Shown: one piece after another, positions 22,901 to 36,700 of the stretch | How the letters are laid out: each line of letters begins with the position of its first letter | Numbering within the stretch: position 1 is the stretch's first letter | Position numbers and translations under genes: made by a program | Assembly (NCBI GenBank): GCA_022828595.1 | Contig: JAKGHH010000001.1 | Location: forward strand, 212,363,848-212,427,847 | DNA from: Nelumbo lutea | Lineage: Eukaryota; Streptophyta; Magnoliopsida; Proteales; Nelumbonaceae | Length of the DNA: 64,000 bases | Reading direction: 5' to 3' | The notes under the pieces: generated by a model | What the model was told of the DNA's origin: nothing | Seen by the model: only the letters and a program-made list of their open reading frames with translations | Database searches by the model: none

Positions 22901-23228
22901 TCTTCATGGCTTCATAATTGTCCTTGAAGAAACCTGACATCGAAATGCCAAAAGTTGATGGGTGTTAATTGCTAAATGACATGATCTTTGTATCTTATAC
23001 CAGGCATACAATACAGAATATATGGAGTTAATTACTTGCTCATTGGTGGCGCATTTCTATTTCCAGGAATGCTGCATTTGTGCTTAAATATATGCACAGA
23101 GTAGGTTATTGGTTCATTGGAGATAAATTGTCTCCTTAGATTTACGAAAGGACAGGATTATCTGCTTTTGGCATGGCATTCAAGAATTGATCTCTGAAGC
23201 TAAATGCCCCTTCTCTGACAATCTCATC
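22901..23228 (+). promoter_or_regulatory. Upstream/leader region of the kinesin gene
   Basis: The 330 bp before the predicted start codon contain no other feature. The frame of exon 1 is open upstream of the ATG, and a possible 3' splice site (TTCAAG, ending 23184) lies 45 bp before it. An upstream leader intron or exon is therefore possible. Confidence 0.3.
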
Positions 23229-23343
23229 ATGAATTCTCAACCCGAAGGTCGAATTAGAGAAAATGGGGATTTTAATAGCTCAAATTCTTCTCTATATGGG
23301 GATGTTGTTGATACGACACTAAATATCAATATTGAAGCTGAGG
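23229..23343 (+). CDS. Kinesin exon 1 (coding part)
   Basis: The start is placed at ATG 23229 (MNSQPEGRIRENGD). An upstream TTG in the same frame at 23187 is not credible as a start. The donor is GCTGAGG|GTATGG, phase 1. The 38 residues are a polar N-terminal leader before the CH domain. Confidence 0.75.
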
Positions 23344-26300
23344 GTATGGAAAGTCACTCTATCATCTTCCGTCTTCTGCTCTTTTTTATGGCACTGACTT
23401 GTAGTTTGTTTTACAGATAAGAAACGAGCAGATTTGGTGGAGTGGTTAAATGGTATTCTTCCTGATTTAAGGTTGCCGTTGGAATCTTCTGAAGAGGACA
23501 TAAGAGCATGTTTGATTGATGGGGCTGTTCTATGTTGTATTACAAACAGGCTCAGTCCTAGGCCTGTAAATGAGGTTGGGTTGGATTCTTTTATCCATAT
23601 CTGAATGTTCAAATAAAACATTAATGCTGTTAATTGTTAGCTTTAGAAGTTGGGTTTTTCATTTAGTTTTATTTTTCCTGTAGGGGAGTAGTTATGGTCT
23701 TTCTTCTGAGGTGTATATGGATAATGTTAAAAGGTTTCTGGCTGCCATGGATGAATTGGGGCTGCCCAAGTTCGAACTATCAGATCTAGAGCAGGTATAT
23801 TTTTGTTTGATGGACTTGTACTTGTTTTCTTTTATGTTTTGAATGCAAGGACTGCAAAGCTGAGCCATGGATATCTCATGTATGCTTCCACAATGTGCAA
23901 TTGTGCATGGTGTGTCGAGCAGTTCGAATAGAAGGAAAATAGATCTGCACAGGTGTGTCTGACTGATGACGTTACTCAGAATCCAGGCTTATTAAAGTCA
24001 AAATAGAATGAAAAAGGACCATCCTGTCCTTGCATGAGAATTACACGAGAATACAAAAGAATGATCTAGTATGTAATCTCATTTTACAATAGAACACCCA
24101 GTCTACAAAAGGTCAAGAAAGCCCATGAATTGATGATCTAGTATGTAATCTCACGATACAATAAAACTCGCCCTGAAATTGATTCCTTGATAAAAGCTTC
24201 AGTTTGCCAATGAAAAAAAAAATATGCCTGGCATGTGTCCTTGCTTTAGTAACAACAACAAGCTAGAACAAGTTCTCTCACCCCAAAGCAAATTGAGAGA
24301 GCTGTTACCATCTTCTAATATCTTGCCCTTTTGTTGTGAATCTTTGGGAAAAAATTTTTGGTCTTTTTGGGTGTAAGTGGATGATGCCTCTACAAATCAG
24401 GGGGATTTTCGACCCTACAATTTTCAGGTGGTCTAAGATAAGAGGTAGAGCATTATGGAGATGAGCTAGGGCTGCTTTAGTTTGGACAGTTTGGGAGGAA
24501 AGAAATTACAGGACTTTTAATGGTAAAGAAAGGGATATAGCTATTGTTTAGGAACGTCTCCTAACAAGGGCCATTAACTGGGCCAAATCTATGGACTTAT
24601 TCTCAACTTTCTCCTTTGATGATATGTGGAGAAACTGGGAATCTGTTGCAAACTCTTCTTCAGTTAAGGACAAACCTGTAGTAGACTGGAAGCCTCAAGA
24701 AGAAGGCTTTATAAAGCTCAACTTTATAAAGAGTTGAACTTTAGGAGGTTGATCATTGAAAGTGACTCTAAAGTGTAACTGGGTGGCTGAAAGAACTGGA
24801 GACGGTAGCTTGGTCTTTTAGGGGGAAGTTGAGAAGATTCAGGTGGCTTACCTCTAATCTCACTGTGAGAGTTCAGTGGGAGAGTATGTCGGCATTTGGG
24901 CTGGCTGACCTACTAGCTAAGCAAGGGATGAACAAGGATCACTTATTCTGGGTTCAGTTTTAATTTTACTTTGTATGTAAGGCAGCAACTCGCGCCTTTT
25001 GGGAGAACTCTGTTTTTGTAACCACTTGTCAGTGTACTTTATAGATTAAACTTTATCCTAATAAAATTCTTCATTATTCATAAAAAAGAGTATACTTTAT
25101 TAAGAGAGCATGATTATATACATTCACAATAATGCCCATGAGGTACTGTACATCTATAAAACAGAGAAGAAACAAAGAATATGATACATCCCATCCCACA
25201 ATATTACAAAAGGACACATGATTAAACTAGATTATGTACACATTTGTCTGGACTCCTCCAATTGAGGTGGTGACACCATTAGTTTATTCACAAGAAAGTT
25301 GTGCAGTGAGCATGTTGTAGCCTTAGTGAAGATGTCAGCAATGTGCTGGGATTATGTAGTAGCCCCAGTGAAGATGTCAAAAAGCTGAAGATCTGAGGAG
25401 ACATGAGGGAGAGAGACAATGCTAGCAAAGAGATGATTTCGGATAAAATTGCAATCCACTTCGATGTTTGGTGAGCTCATGAAACACTGGGTTGGAGGAA
25501 AACTGAAAAGCATTCAAGTTATCTACATAAAGAGGTGTGGGGCGGAGAGAGGAAAGTGAAACTCTTGAAGTAAGCCTTGTAACCATATAATTTCACTGCA
25601 GGCAGCAGACAAAGCACGATACTCAGCCTTTGCATAAGATTTAGGAACTGTTGGTTGCTTTTTAGCATGATACTCAGATATAGCATGATACTTACAAGAT
25701 TTAGGAACTGTTGGTCACATAAGAATTAGCATGATACTCAGACATAGCTTGTTGCTTCTACATGGTGTATACCTGATCCTACACATATAGTGTTCATCTT
25801 ATCACACACTAAAACATATATATGTATATACTTATGCATATTAGTATATGCATGTATGTGTTGCACTCACAATAATACAACTTTGCATCTGCTAGAAACA
25901 ACACATGGAAAGCAGGCTGGGAACATCAGTCAGAAGTAAATACGTCAATGTTCTGTACTGTTATCAGAAATACCATCAACTGGAATGTTTACTTCTGATT
26001 TGGTGTTTCTAGTCTGGCTTCCATGCCTTGTTTCTGGCAGATCCTGACTCCAATCATATATCAAAAGAGTTGTTCTTCGAAGAATATTGGCCCTTTTTTG
26101 TTTTAGTTCTCTACAACATATCCATCCACTTCTACTCAGTCTTTCATAGTTTATTTGTGTATCATGCAGGGATCTATGACTACAGTTTTGGAGTGCCTTT
26201 GGACACTTAAGCAACAATTTGGTTCCAGTCTTGGGGGAGATAATAATTTGGTTTCAATTTCTAAGCCTGGAAGCCAGCAGAGGAAGAAATGGAGAGTTTC

Positions 26301-27704
26301 AGAAAATGAACATTTGGAGGGAAATACTGGCAGCCAAGGGGATGCTACTTCATCTGGACAGCATACAACATTATCCGTAGAAGAGAGACAGAAGAATCTT
26401 TCAGACTATCAATCAAAAAATTATAGTTCAGACTCAAAATTTCAGCATGTTCTGCATAGTCCTGTCATGTCAGGTATGGTTATAATTGTTGTTATGGCGG
26501 GGAGAGGAATGTATCTTACCAGAGTTTCATGGGAGCTGTTGTAGTTAGATGTTTACTGCCATATGTCTTGCAAATGACCATTATTTGCTAGAATTATGTA
26601 TTTTTTTTGAAGGATAAAGAGAAAATTCATTAAAAAAAGTACAGCAGAAGGTCATAAGACATCACCAAAAGCATGAGAGCCAAACCCAAAAGGCTCAATG
26701 CAACCACAGCTTACAACCATGACCATTATTGCCAAATCACCCAAAAGAAAACCAAAAGCATAGACCCAACACGCCCCCCCTCCCCCCCACAAAAAAAGGG
26801 CCACTAGCCCGACCCTAACCAAAAACAAAGGTCCCTATCCTAAAGCCCCCATCAGTCTTCATCTGTGAATTCATCTTCTTAGGTTGAGAATTCCTCGTTC
26901 CATTCCCCTCTCCATTGTGGATGAGCTTTCTTTTTCTCTTTGTCTTCCTTTTTTCTTCTTTCCAATTCCTCAAATGCTTTCCTAGAAAATCCCTCACCAC
27001 CCAAGAAAAACAGTCCCAGGCTTTTCCTAATCGTAACTTCTCTGTTGACTAGATTCTGTAAAGTCACTCCTTTTAATTCTTCTTCAACTGCATCAGAGTT
27101 CTGCAGTGGGCTGGTCACAGTAGGGTCAGAAACATCACCAGTCCTCTTGTCTTCCTGACGTTTCTTCAACATAAGGGTAGCCAGTGACTGAATTGGCAGT
27201 CACCCCTCTATGATCAGCGTCAGTAGTCCCATTGGCTCTCCATCTTTTTCTTCTATATACCCATTTAAATTTTTTTTGTAGGTCCTGCCACTGTCAGACC
27301 AAGTTTGAGCCTTGAAAATATCTTTGTCACATGAACAATGTTGTGAGATCTCGAGTTGTGCAGTTTCTTGATGATTATCCCATTATTCTGATCCTCCTCC
27401 TCCTTTTCATGATTAACCCTTTGACCCACATCTCCTTCCAACCTGAATCTCCTCATAATGCAAATCTTCGTCATCCAAACCTTCTTCAATTTTCCTTTCG
27501 GCCTGTCCTCCAGTGAGCTCATCACTGCAAGAAATTTCCTGTCCCTCAACCTCGCCCTCAATTTCCATCTCAAAACCGGTTCTAACAATTCTTTTCCGAG
27601 TCTTTTCATCCCCCCTTCCTGCCTCACTGATTCAGTTGCTAGAATTATGTATTCCTAGTTAACCAAGCAAAGTTACCTAGTATTCATTATGCATTTTGTT
27701 TTTG

Positions 27705-27740
<36 letters not shown>

Positions 27741-30700
27741 CACTATTAGTTGGTGATGCCTAAAAGGTAACCTAAGGAGACATTATTGTAGTAGGGGTTT
27801 CTTTTTTTTTAATAAATAACTGAAAAAGATTAATTAAGTAAAATAAGGAAGTACAAGGAGAAGGGAGAGATAAACTCTCTTAACTCTCCCTAAGCAGTAC
27901 CATAAGGCTACAACATAGCCCAAAATAGTTGATTCTTTCCCTCCCTTTTATAGCCAATACATCACCAAAGCAGTTAGCATCTCTTTTCACCCAAAGCATA
28001 TTCACTTCTATTCCTCGTGTCAACCACTTAAACCTTATTCTTTTATTAATGTAGTCCCACCAACCCGGCTCCTCTTCCTTATAAAGCCATTTTATAACCA
28101 GTTTTGAACCCCCTTCAATTATAAGTTTTCGAATATTCTTCCTTCAACATTTCTGAAAACTCTCCCAATTTCTGATCAAAGTTTCAGCTTAATAAAACCA
28201 CTTATTGGAGGAGACCAAAGTAGTCTCATGACAGCCTTAATAGGAGCAGAATCAGCCACTTCCTTCCAACTACTCATCAAGTCAGCAGCAGAAATATCCT
28301 CAAATAATTTAAAGATTTCACCCAGTGGATCACTTTAATGGTGATGGCTTTGATTACCAGTCATATGATTAGATGCCTCAGGGTCATTGATTGAGGAGGC
28401 CTTAGGAGGGCTGGTGAAAACATGTAGTGTATCAACTTGTTTACTTGAGCTCACAAGAAAAGATGTAAAAGGAGTTGAGTGTTCCTTTCCAACTGTTGAA
28501 GAGCCGTACCATACTGTTCTAGCTGGCCATTAAAATAGGAGTGACCACATGCATGGAGAAGGACTTATCCAAGTTTAATTTTGAATACAATTTGGAAAAT
28601 GTGCAGTCACAGATTTTAGGCCCATTTCGTACCTGAACCTATATGTTTTACAAGGAAGGACATATGCCTCTAGAAAGCTTTATGATTCTTCTTTTCAATG
28701 CAAGACATGGAGTATGATTTGGCATTTCCTACATAATGTTATGACCATTTTTTTTCCAAGGGTGCAGAGCTGACTGCCAGAATTTAAAAATGTATTAATT
28801 CCGAGTTCTTTGAGTTTGTCCATGCCTTTTCAACTTTCTAAGTCCAGTTTTTCTGGAGTAGTTCATGAATCTTGTTATATGTGATTCATTGTAATTAGTT
28901 CTCTTGGAAATTACTCAAGCTTGGGGGGTTGTTTGAAGCAAGTCTAGGGACATGTAAGAACTAATAAAAATTAGGTTGGTATGAAGTCTAGAGACATGTA
29001 AGGCAGAAGATGAAGTAATATCATTGGTCACTCTAACTGTCCCCTTCCTAGCAATGGGGATATGTGAACCATCTGCTGTAGAGACTTTGTCTCTATCAAA
29101 GCACAACTGATAGGAACTGAAAAGGGTAGGGACATTAGTCATGTGCTCAGTTGCTCCTGAGTCTATAATCCAGGGAGGTCCCTCCTTACCTGAAAGTGGA
29201 TGCAAGATTTGCAGTTGCATATGAACTACCTGTATGTGCAAAAGAAGTGGTGTAGTTGGCTCCTGCACCCTGCTGTCCATTTGGAAGGCTAGAACTAGTT
29301 GTATCTTTCTTATTCATAAGCTGTCCAAACCTCTCCAATTCTGTTCTCACTGCTGCTACTGCAATGGATTCCCAATCAGTTTGGGAAAGAGGGGCCAAAG
29401 AGTCTCCTGTAGTGGCCACATTTGCATTTCCCTTCTTGTTCCTTATCTGGGCAGGCATAAAATTTAGATGAAGCTTCCAACAAGTATCCCTGGTATGCTT
29501 AGACTTCTTACAATAATCACACACCAAGTCCTTCTTATCCTCCCTTCTAGTCTCACTACTCCCCCTATCACCATTTGGCTTAGGTTTGTGTTGAGCAGGA
29601 GTAGAAGGAGAAGAAGAAAGGAGGAAGGAAGAAGAAGAAGAAGAAGAAGAAGAAGAAGAAGAAGAGGCAATTGAGTTGAGGCCTCAAAAGTTCTGCTTTA
29701 GTCGAGTGAAGCATTGTGTTTATACTATACTGGCCGTACAACACAATAGGACAGTAAAATCACAAAAATACCCCTGCGGGTACTAAACCTGTGTACAATA
29801 CATATAATACACCTGTCAACACTCCCCCTCAAGTTGGGGCATAGATATCAATCATGCCCAACTTGTCACAGAGACCTTGGTGTCTGGAATGGTTTAGCCC
29901 TTCTGTAAAGATGTCTACTAGTTGGTTTTCAGAGCTGATGTATGGAGTGCATACTTCACCTATGATGATTTTCTCTCTGATAAAGTGCTTGTCAGCTTCG
30001 ATGTGCTTTGTTCTATCATGTAGTACTGGGTTGACAGTGATACTTATAGCTACCTTGTTGTCACAGAGCAGAGTCATGGGTTTACCAACTGGAAAACTCA
30101 ACTCTCAATAAATTCCTTATCCACATACCTTCGGCTACTCCGTGTGCCATTGCATGGTACTCAGCTTCAGCACTGGATCTAGCTACCATGGTTTGCTTCT
30201 TACTCCTCCAAGTAACAAGGTTCCCTCCTACAAAGGTGCAGTAACCACTAGTAGACCTTCTGTCACTTTGAGATCTAGCCCAATCCGCATCTGTGTAAAT
30301 TTCAACTCTCAAATGTCCATGTTTCTGGAATAATAAGCCAGCACCCGGGAACTTCTTAAGATACCGCAGTATTCTCTCCGTTTCTTCAAGATGAGTGGAC
30401 CTAGGTGCATGCATGAACTGGATGAGGACACCAACAGCATATGCTATGTCTGGATGAGTCATAGAGAGGTACAACAGTCTCCCTACAAGCCTCTGAAATT
30501 GCTTCACATCCTTAAGAGGTTCACCTTGGCTGTCACTTAACTTGTGGTTGGGGTCAATGGGAGAGTCAGCTGGTTTAGCCCCAATCTTTCCAGTGTCCTT
30601 AAGCAAATCTAGGACATATTTTCTTTAGGAGATGAAGATACCCTTTTTTGATCGGGCAACCTCAATTCCAAGGAAGTATTTTACGGGTCCTAGATCTTTC

Positions 30701-33700
30701 ACTTCGAACTGAGTGGCAAGGAAGTCCTTCAAACTTTGAATTTCATCCTTCCAGTCACCAGAAACAATTATGTCATCCACATATACTATTAGGGCAGCCA
30801 TTATACCTTCTACTCTTTTTACAAATAGTGTGTGATCTGACTGACATTGCTTGCATCCCCTCTGCTGAATTGCAGTATGAAATCTACTGAACCAAGCTCT
30901 TGGTGATTGCTTCAGCCCATATAAAGACATCTTCAACTTGCACACCTTTTGTTCACTTCCTTGAGCCAAAAAAACGGGGGGTTGAACCATATAAACTTCC
31001 TCTTCAAGGTCACCATTCAAGAAGGCGTTCTTGATGTCAAGCTGATGTAAATTCAGATTGGCAGCAAGAGAAAAAAGGACTCTAATAGAGTTCATTTTGG
31101 CAACAGGGGCAAAGGCTTCAGCATAATCAACCCCATACACTTGAGTAAAACCCTTTGCCACTAAACGAGCTTTATACCTCTCCACGGTTCCATCAGCCCC
31201 ATGCTTAACAGTAAACACCCATTTACATCCAACTGGATCCTTTCCCTTAGGGAGATCAACAAGTTCCCACGTGCCATTCTTATGAAGAGCATAAATTTCT
31301 TCTTTCATGGCCTTCGTCCATTCTGGTATTGAGAAAGCTTCTGCCACATTCTTGGGAATAGGGATACTGTCAATGGAGGTAAGAAAAACACGAAATGAAG
31401 GTGAGATGTTCTCATAGGAAACAAAGTTGGAAATGGAGTGTTTAGTGGTGCACGACCAAACACCTTTCCTATGGGCAATGGGAAGGTCAAGATCATTAGC
31501 AACAGGGAGGTTGAGAGTCAAGTTACCAGAGTGAGTATGATCTTCCCCCAAGGAATTTGATGGCATTTGAGGTACGGTTTCTGGATTCTCCATAGCTCTT
31601 GAACCTGGTTGGCCTTTACGATGATGAGAAAAAACACGGAAAGGTGGAGGATCAGAAGGAGAAGGGGGAGAAGGAGGAGTAGGAAAAGGAGGAAGTTGAA
31701 CCAGTTTCTCCTCATGCCTACACTCCCCCTGAGGAGAAACAGGAAAGAAGGGCTCATCCTCAAAGAAGGTAATATCCATGGAGACATAGAATTTTTGACA
31801 AATAGGATCAAAGCAACGATACCCTTTTTGAGAGAATGAGCAGCCAAGAAATATGCACGGGATAGCACGAGAGTCCAATTTCCCCCGGGTGGGAGATAGG
31901 TTTTGGACAAAGCACCGACAACCAAAAACACGAGGAGGAATAGAAAGAAGAGGGGCCTTAGGAAAGAAAAGCTGATGTGGGGCTTTGTACTCTAACCAAC
32001 GAGAGGGCATTCGGTTAATGAGGTATGTAGAACAAAGGACGGCCTCAAGCCAAAATCGTTTGGGAACATTCATGTGGAGTAGTAAACCTCGTGCCACTTC
32101 AAGAAGGTGTCGGTTCTTTCGTTCAACCACACCATTTTGTTGTGGCGTGCGGGCACAAGAGCTCCGATGAAGTGAGCAATGTGAAGCAAAGAACTACGTG
32201 AGGTCACTATGAAAAAATTCTTTTGCATTGTTTGATTAAAATATTTAGATTTTGGTATGAAATTGGGTGAAGACCATCCGCTGAAAATCTTGGATAGTTT
32301 TTGGTACTTCCTCACGGGTTCGCATTGGATATACCCAAGTGTATCTGGAATAATCGTCAATGAAGGTAATGAAGTACTTTTAGCCACTCTCAGAAGGTAA
32401 AGTAACAGGGCCCTACACATTAGAATGCACAATGTGAAAAGGAAACTCATATTTACTATTTCTTTGAGGAAATTGAGTTCTACAATGCTTGCTTAACTGA
32501 CGCGTTTGACAAGAAAAATTAGAAACAGACATAGACTTACACAGTTCTGGGAAAACAACTTTCAAGGACTCAAAAGACAAATGACCTAGATGACAATGCC
32601 ACAAATACATCTTACTCTTTCTGAACTGACTCATAGACTCTGTAACATGATGGCCAGCCATATTCTCTAGCATATAGAGTCCATCAACCATACGTCCCCT
32701 ACCAATCGTCCTCCCCGAGGACAGATCCTGTATCACACAATAGGAAGGGAAAAAGGTCACAAAACAGTTTAAGGAATTTGTAACACTACTGAGTGAAAAC
32801 AAATTCATAGGGAATTTTGGAACATGAAGAACATTAGAAAGAGTAAGGCCGAGGGGAAGAGAGAGAGTTCCTTGACTAGCTATGGAAGTGTATGATCCAT
32901 CAACTAGTCTCACTTTATCTCTTCTGAAAAGAGGGTGATAAGTTTGAAAGTAAGAAGACATACCAGTCATGTGTTTTTACGCTCCAGAATCAATGATCCA
33001 TTGGAGAGTCAAGGTCGTGAGAAGCAACATGGAAAGCTGTGGCAGGATTACCTGATGTGGATGCAAAAGAGGTGGTGGGAGGAGCATCCATCTGGCGAAT
33101 AGCTCTACCATAAAGGTCCAAATGGTCAAGGAAGGAGTTTACAATATCCTCCCTTGGGTCAGATCTAGAGTAGCTATGTTGGCCATGTGGTGTTCGAGTC
33201 ACAGTAGAAGTGGAGGGCTGATTCTCCCGAGTAACCATATTGGCCATGTGGTGTTTCTTGGTACCTTGTTGCCCGGGTCTTCTAATTACATATGAGCCTT
33301 GCTTCTTAGGTAGATCTTGAGCCCACTTTGGTTTCCCATGGAGATCCCAACAAGTATCTTTGGTGTGCCAGGGCTTCTGATAATTTGTGCACCACAATTT
33401 TTCCTTATCTTTTGCTTTCTTTTGGAGATCCCCTCTCTTGGAAGAAGGGCCACCGCTAGTAGAGGAACCCCCCTTTGCTGCCAGCACAATTGCATCCCCT
33501 CCGGTGTTGTTCATCAAGTTTCTTTTGCTCTCTTCAGATTGGACAAGAGCGTAGACCTCCTGAATTGAAGGAAGATCCTTAGAACTTAGAATTTGTACTC
33601 TGATGGATTCATAGATAGGATTGAGACCATGTAAAAAGCAAAACACCCTTTGCTGTGAGACCAGTTTTTGTACAATTTTGCATCTTCATCACACTTCCAA

Positions 33701-36700
33701 TCAATATTCTGATAATGGTCAAACTCCTTCCAAACAGTTGTCAAGTCAGAGTAATAAACTGATAAACTCCTCTCCCCCTGTTTACAAGTAGATGAAGCCG
33801 CTTGCAGTTGATAAATCTTGGCATAGTGTCGAAGTTCAGAATGTGGATTTTGCCTGTTCCTAGATCTCATTTGCAGTTTCAGCCCACATGAAGTTCTTCC
33901 TTATATGCGGTTGCATGGAGATCAAAAGCCAAGACATAACCATATTGTTCTCCTGATCACATCTATCATGTTCTGCATTTCCAAAAGTTGATTATTTGAT
34001 TCTTCCATTTATGTAGCCTATTTTTCCCCTTGCAGTTATGTATAGTTTGATCCCCCTTGACCACTCTAGGTAGTTTAACCCATCAAGAGGAACAACAGCC
34101 ATAGGGAAGGATAGGTCACTGTTCCCACTCATTCCATTCAGCATTGTGGAGATTCCAGATGTAGCTGAATCTTCACTATTCATGATTCTAGGTTTAGAAG
34201 TACACAAAACCAAAGGCACACTACCTTACAGAGCTGCTACAGTCCACAACTAGGCACTTGCAGATTTTCGGTTTCACAGAGAACCAAGCACAAACACTGC
34301 AGCTGTAGTACTAGGTTGTATGGCCTACACTGTGTAGGAGTCCACTAAACAATATACGAACTGCACTTGTAGTGTAACCAGGTCTGAATGACCTACAGTT
34401 TTACAACTTTAATATAGCTTCTCAACTGAAAAAAAAAACTCAGTAGGAACAGCAATACGAGTGGTGGTTCACCACACCTAATCGGCTGATATCCACTTCC
34501 AGGGCAGCCGAACAGTCACTTAGGGTCTAGGGTTCATCAACAGTCCCTTAGAGAGCTGAATAGAGCAACACACAATCAGAGGAAGGGGGACAGTCCCTAC
34601 TCAGATTTTGGGACATCAACAGTCGTACAAGAAGAGAACCATAAACAGAAAAAAATCAGTTTAGTACCTAGGTCACCCGAACTGTGAATAGGCAGTACAG
34701 TCATGGACTCAAACTTCTCTTCAGATCAGAACCTCCTTCGTACATCTGGGATGGTTTTCTACAGTCTTCTTAGCCGAGCAACTCCGGTTACCAGCACCTA
34801 AGGCTGAAGGATGAAGGAAGAAGAAGAAAAACTTGTAGCAGAACCCTTTTCTGTGCTAGGAAGTTGAACAGTCATCTTTCTTGTAGCAGAACCCTACTCG
34901 GCAGTGGAGACTAGCAGCAGCACTAGAGAATGCTTCCTCTTCCTTGTCGTCGAGCATCAGGACTATAGCTTCTATGCAGCAGTGGAGAGAGACCTCAGCT
35001 GGTTGTTTTCCAGTTCTGGACAGTCCTGCTCTGATACCATGTTGAGCAGGAGAAGGAGAAGAAGAAAGGAGGAAAGAGGAAGAAGAAGAAGAAGAGGCAA
35101 CTGAGTTGAGGCCTCAAAAGTTCAGCTTCAGTCGAGTGAAGCATTGTATTTGTACTATACTGGCCGTACAACACAATAGGACTGTAAAATTACAAAAAGA
35201 CCCCTGCGGGTACTAAACCTGTGTACAGTACATATAATACACCTGTCAACAATTTGGTTGTACTAACCATAGCCGACTGGTCAATCCCGGGCTGTCTCAG
35301 CATGACATTCCTCCTGCTCTCCTCTCTAGAAACAAAGGCTTAGGCTTGAGAGAGTGTCACACTCTCCCTAGAAAGAATATGCTGCCTAGCAATGTCAAAT
35401 TCAGGGTTCAGCCCTACCAAGAACTCAAAAACCCTATATTTCTCTACCAGTTTTTGATAGGTTACTGCATCATTTATACTTTCCCATACCATAGTTTCTA
35501 AGTGATCTATTTCCTGCCAAAGGGTTTTTAGCATGGAGAAATACATGGCAAGGGGTTTTTCTCCCTATTTTATACTAATCACCTGATTCCTTAACTAATA
35601 GGCTTTGGTTACATTTTGCTTCTGAGAGTAGGTTTCAGTCACTCCATCCCAAATCCCCTTAGCAGTATTAGCCCATAGGAAATTTTTTCCAATATGAGGT
35701 AACATAGAATTACACAGCCAGGACATTACCATGTGATTCTCTTGCACCCATAAGGAAGAATCTGTATAAGGTTTCTTCTCCTCCCAGTGATGTATCCTAA
35801 TTTTCCACGGGCACCAATAGCCATCTTGGCTGATTGTGTCCACTCTAAATAATTTGTACCATCAAGTTTTACTGTAGTAATGATTCCGGACCCAAAAATA
35901 TCATTACTACCTCCAACACCCAGTCCCATGGTACCGGTGGATTCCACTTCGGTACTCCAAACTCTCCATCTTACTTTAAACAGTTCAATAGTAAGGAAAA
36001 AAATAGATTGGAGATCTTCCAAAAGCAATTCAATATCACACACACAGAAACCAACCCTTCTGGAAGAAGAAAACCCTATTCGGAGAGAAATCTCTCTCCT
36101 CCCCATGCCTCCCAACAGAGAGAAGAGTGAATCGATCACTCCAGGAGGCTCAGAAAAATCCAGAAACTTAACCGCCCTCTTTAGAATAACAAAAGAAAAC
36201 TAACAATACCTGGGCACCCAAGATTAGATAAAAAACAAAGAGTCCAACTTTTCTGGGACTCTTCCCTGTACTCTAGTTCTTCTTGATTTTGATGTCGAAC
36301 AGTAGATCACCTTCCTGATGACTAGATCCCACCAAAAAATTCAAGAACTGGGCAATCTATAGCAAATCGATCAGCCCTTTGTTACTTCATGCAATCAGCT
36401 GATCTAGGGCTGCATGAGAATGCTTCAAGAAACCCTAGCCGATGGCTCTAATACCAAGTAGAAATCTGCTGAATTCAAAAATATGAACAGAAAAAGTAGT
36501 TTCTTGAAGAGAGAAGGAAGAGAGAAGGAGAAGAAGAGATCTTGAAAAGAAAAGAGAGCAATAATCTGGCCGCCCCCTTCACTTATTATTTATACTAAAA
36601 ATATAAGAGCAGTACAAACAGCATATATAAGACTCAAAAGCATAATAAAATTTGGACTCACATAACTACTGTGGTCCCACCACCTATCTAACAACTAACA

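Larger units (their letters stand above)
29589..35251 (-). mobile_element. Copia I, minus strand, complete length with both LTRs
   Basis: 5,663 bp between LTRs 29589-29821 (3') and 35040-35251 (5'). The minus-strand start is TGTTGACAGGTG and the end GCTCAACA. Primer site TGGTATCAGAGC (minus, 35028-35039) and polypurine tract TTGAGGGGGAG (29822-29832) are in place. Flanks are GTTTG and ATTTG. It lies in Copia H gag, inside kinesin intron 4, antisense to the gene. It is the closest relative of Copia A in the window. Frameshifts and stops make it non-autonomous. Confidence 0.92.

Noticed and set aside
23187..23228. Kinesin start at 23187
   Set aside because: The codon is TTG. The first ATG in frame is 23229. 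The upstream part may be leader or an upstream exon.
26815..27172. Lys/Glu-rich minus-strand ORFs as a host gene in the kinesin intron
   Set aside because: They lie inside a poly(A)-tailed insertion with an 18-bp target duplication, so they are part of a retroposon.
29464..29674. Leu-rich and Arg-rich small ORFs
   Set aside because: Produced by the GAAGAA tract of the Copia I LTR. The same holds for similar ORFs at 43339-43527 and 11946-12160.
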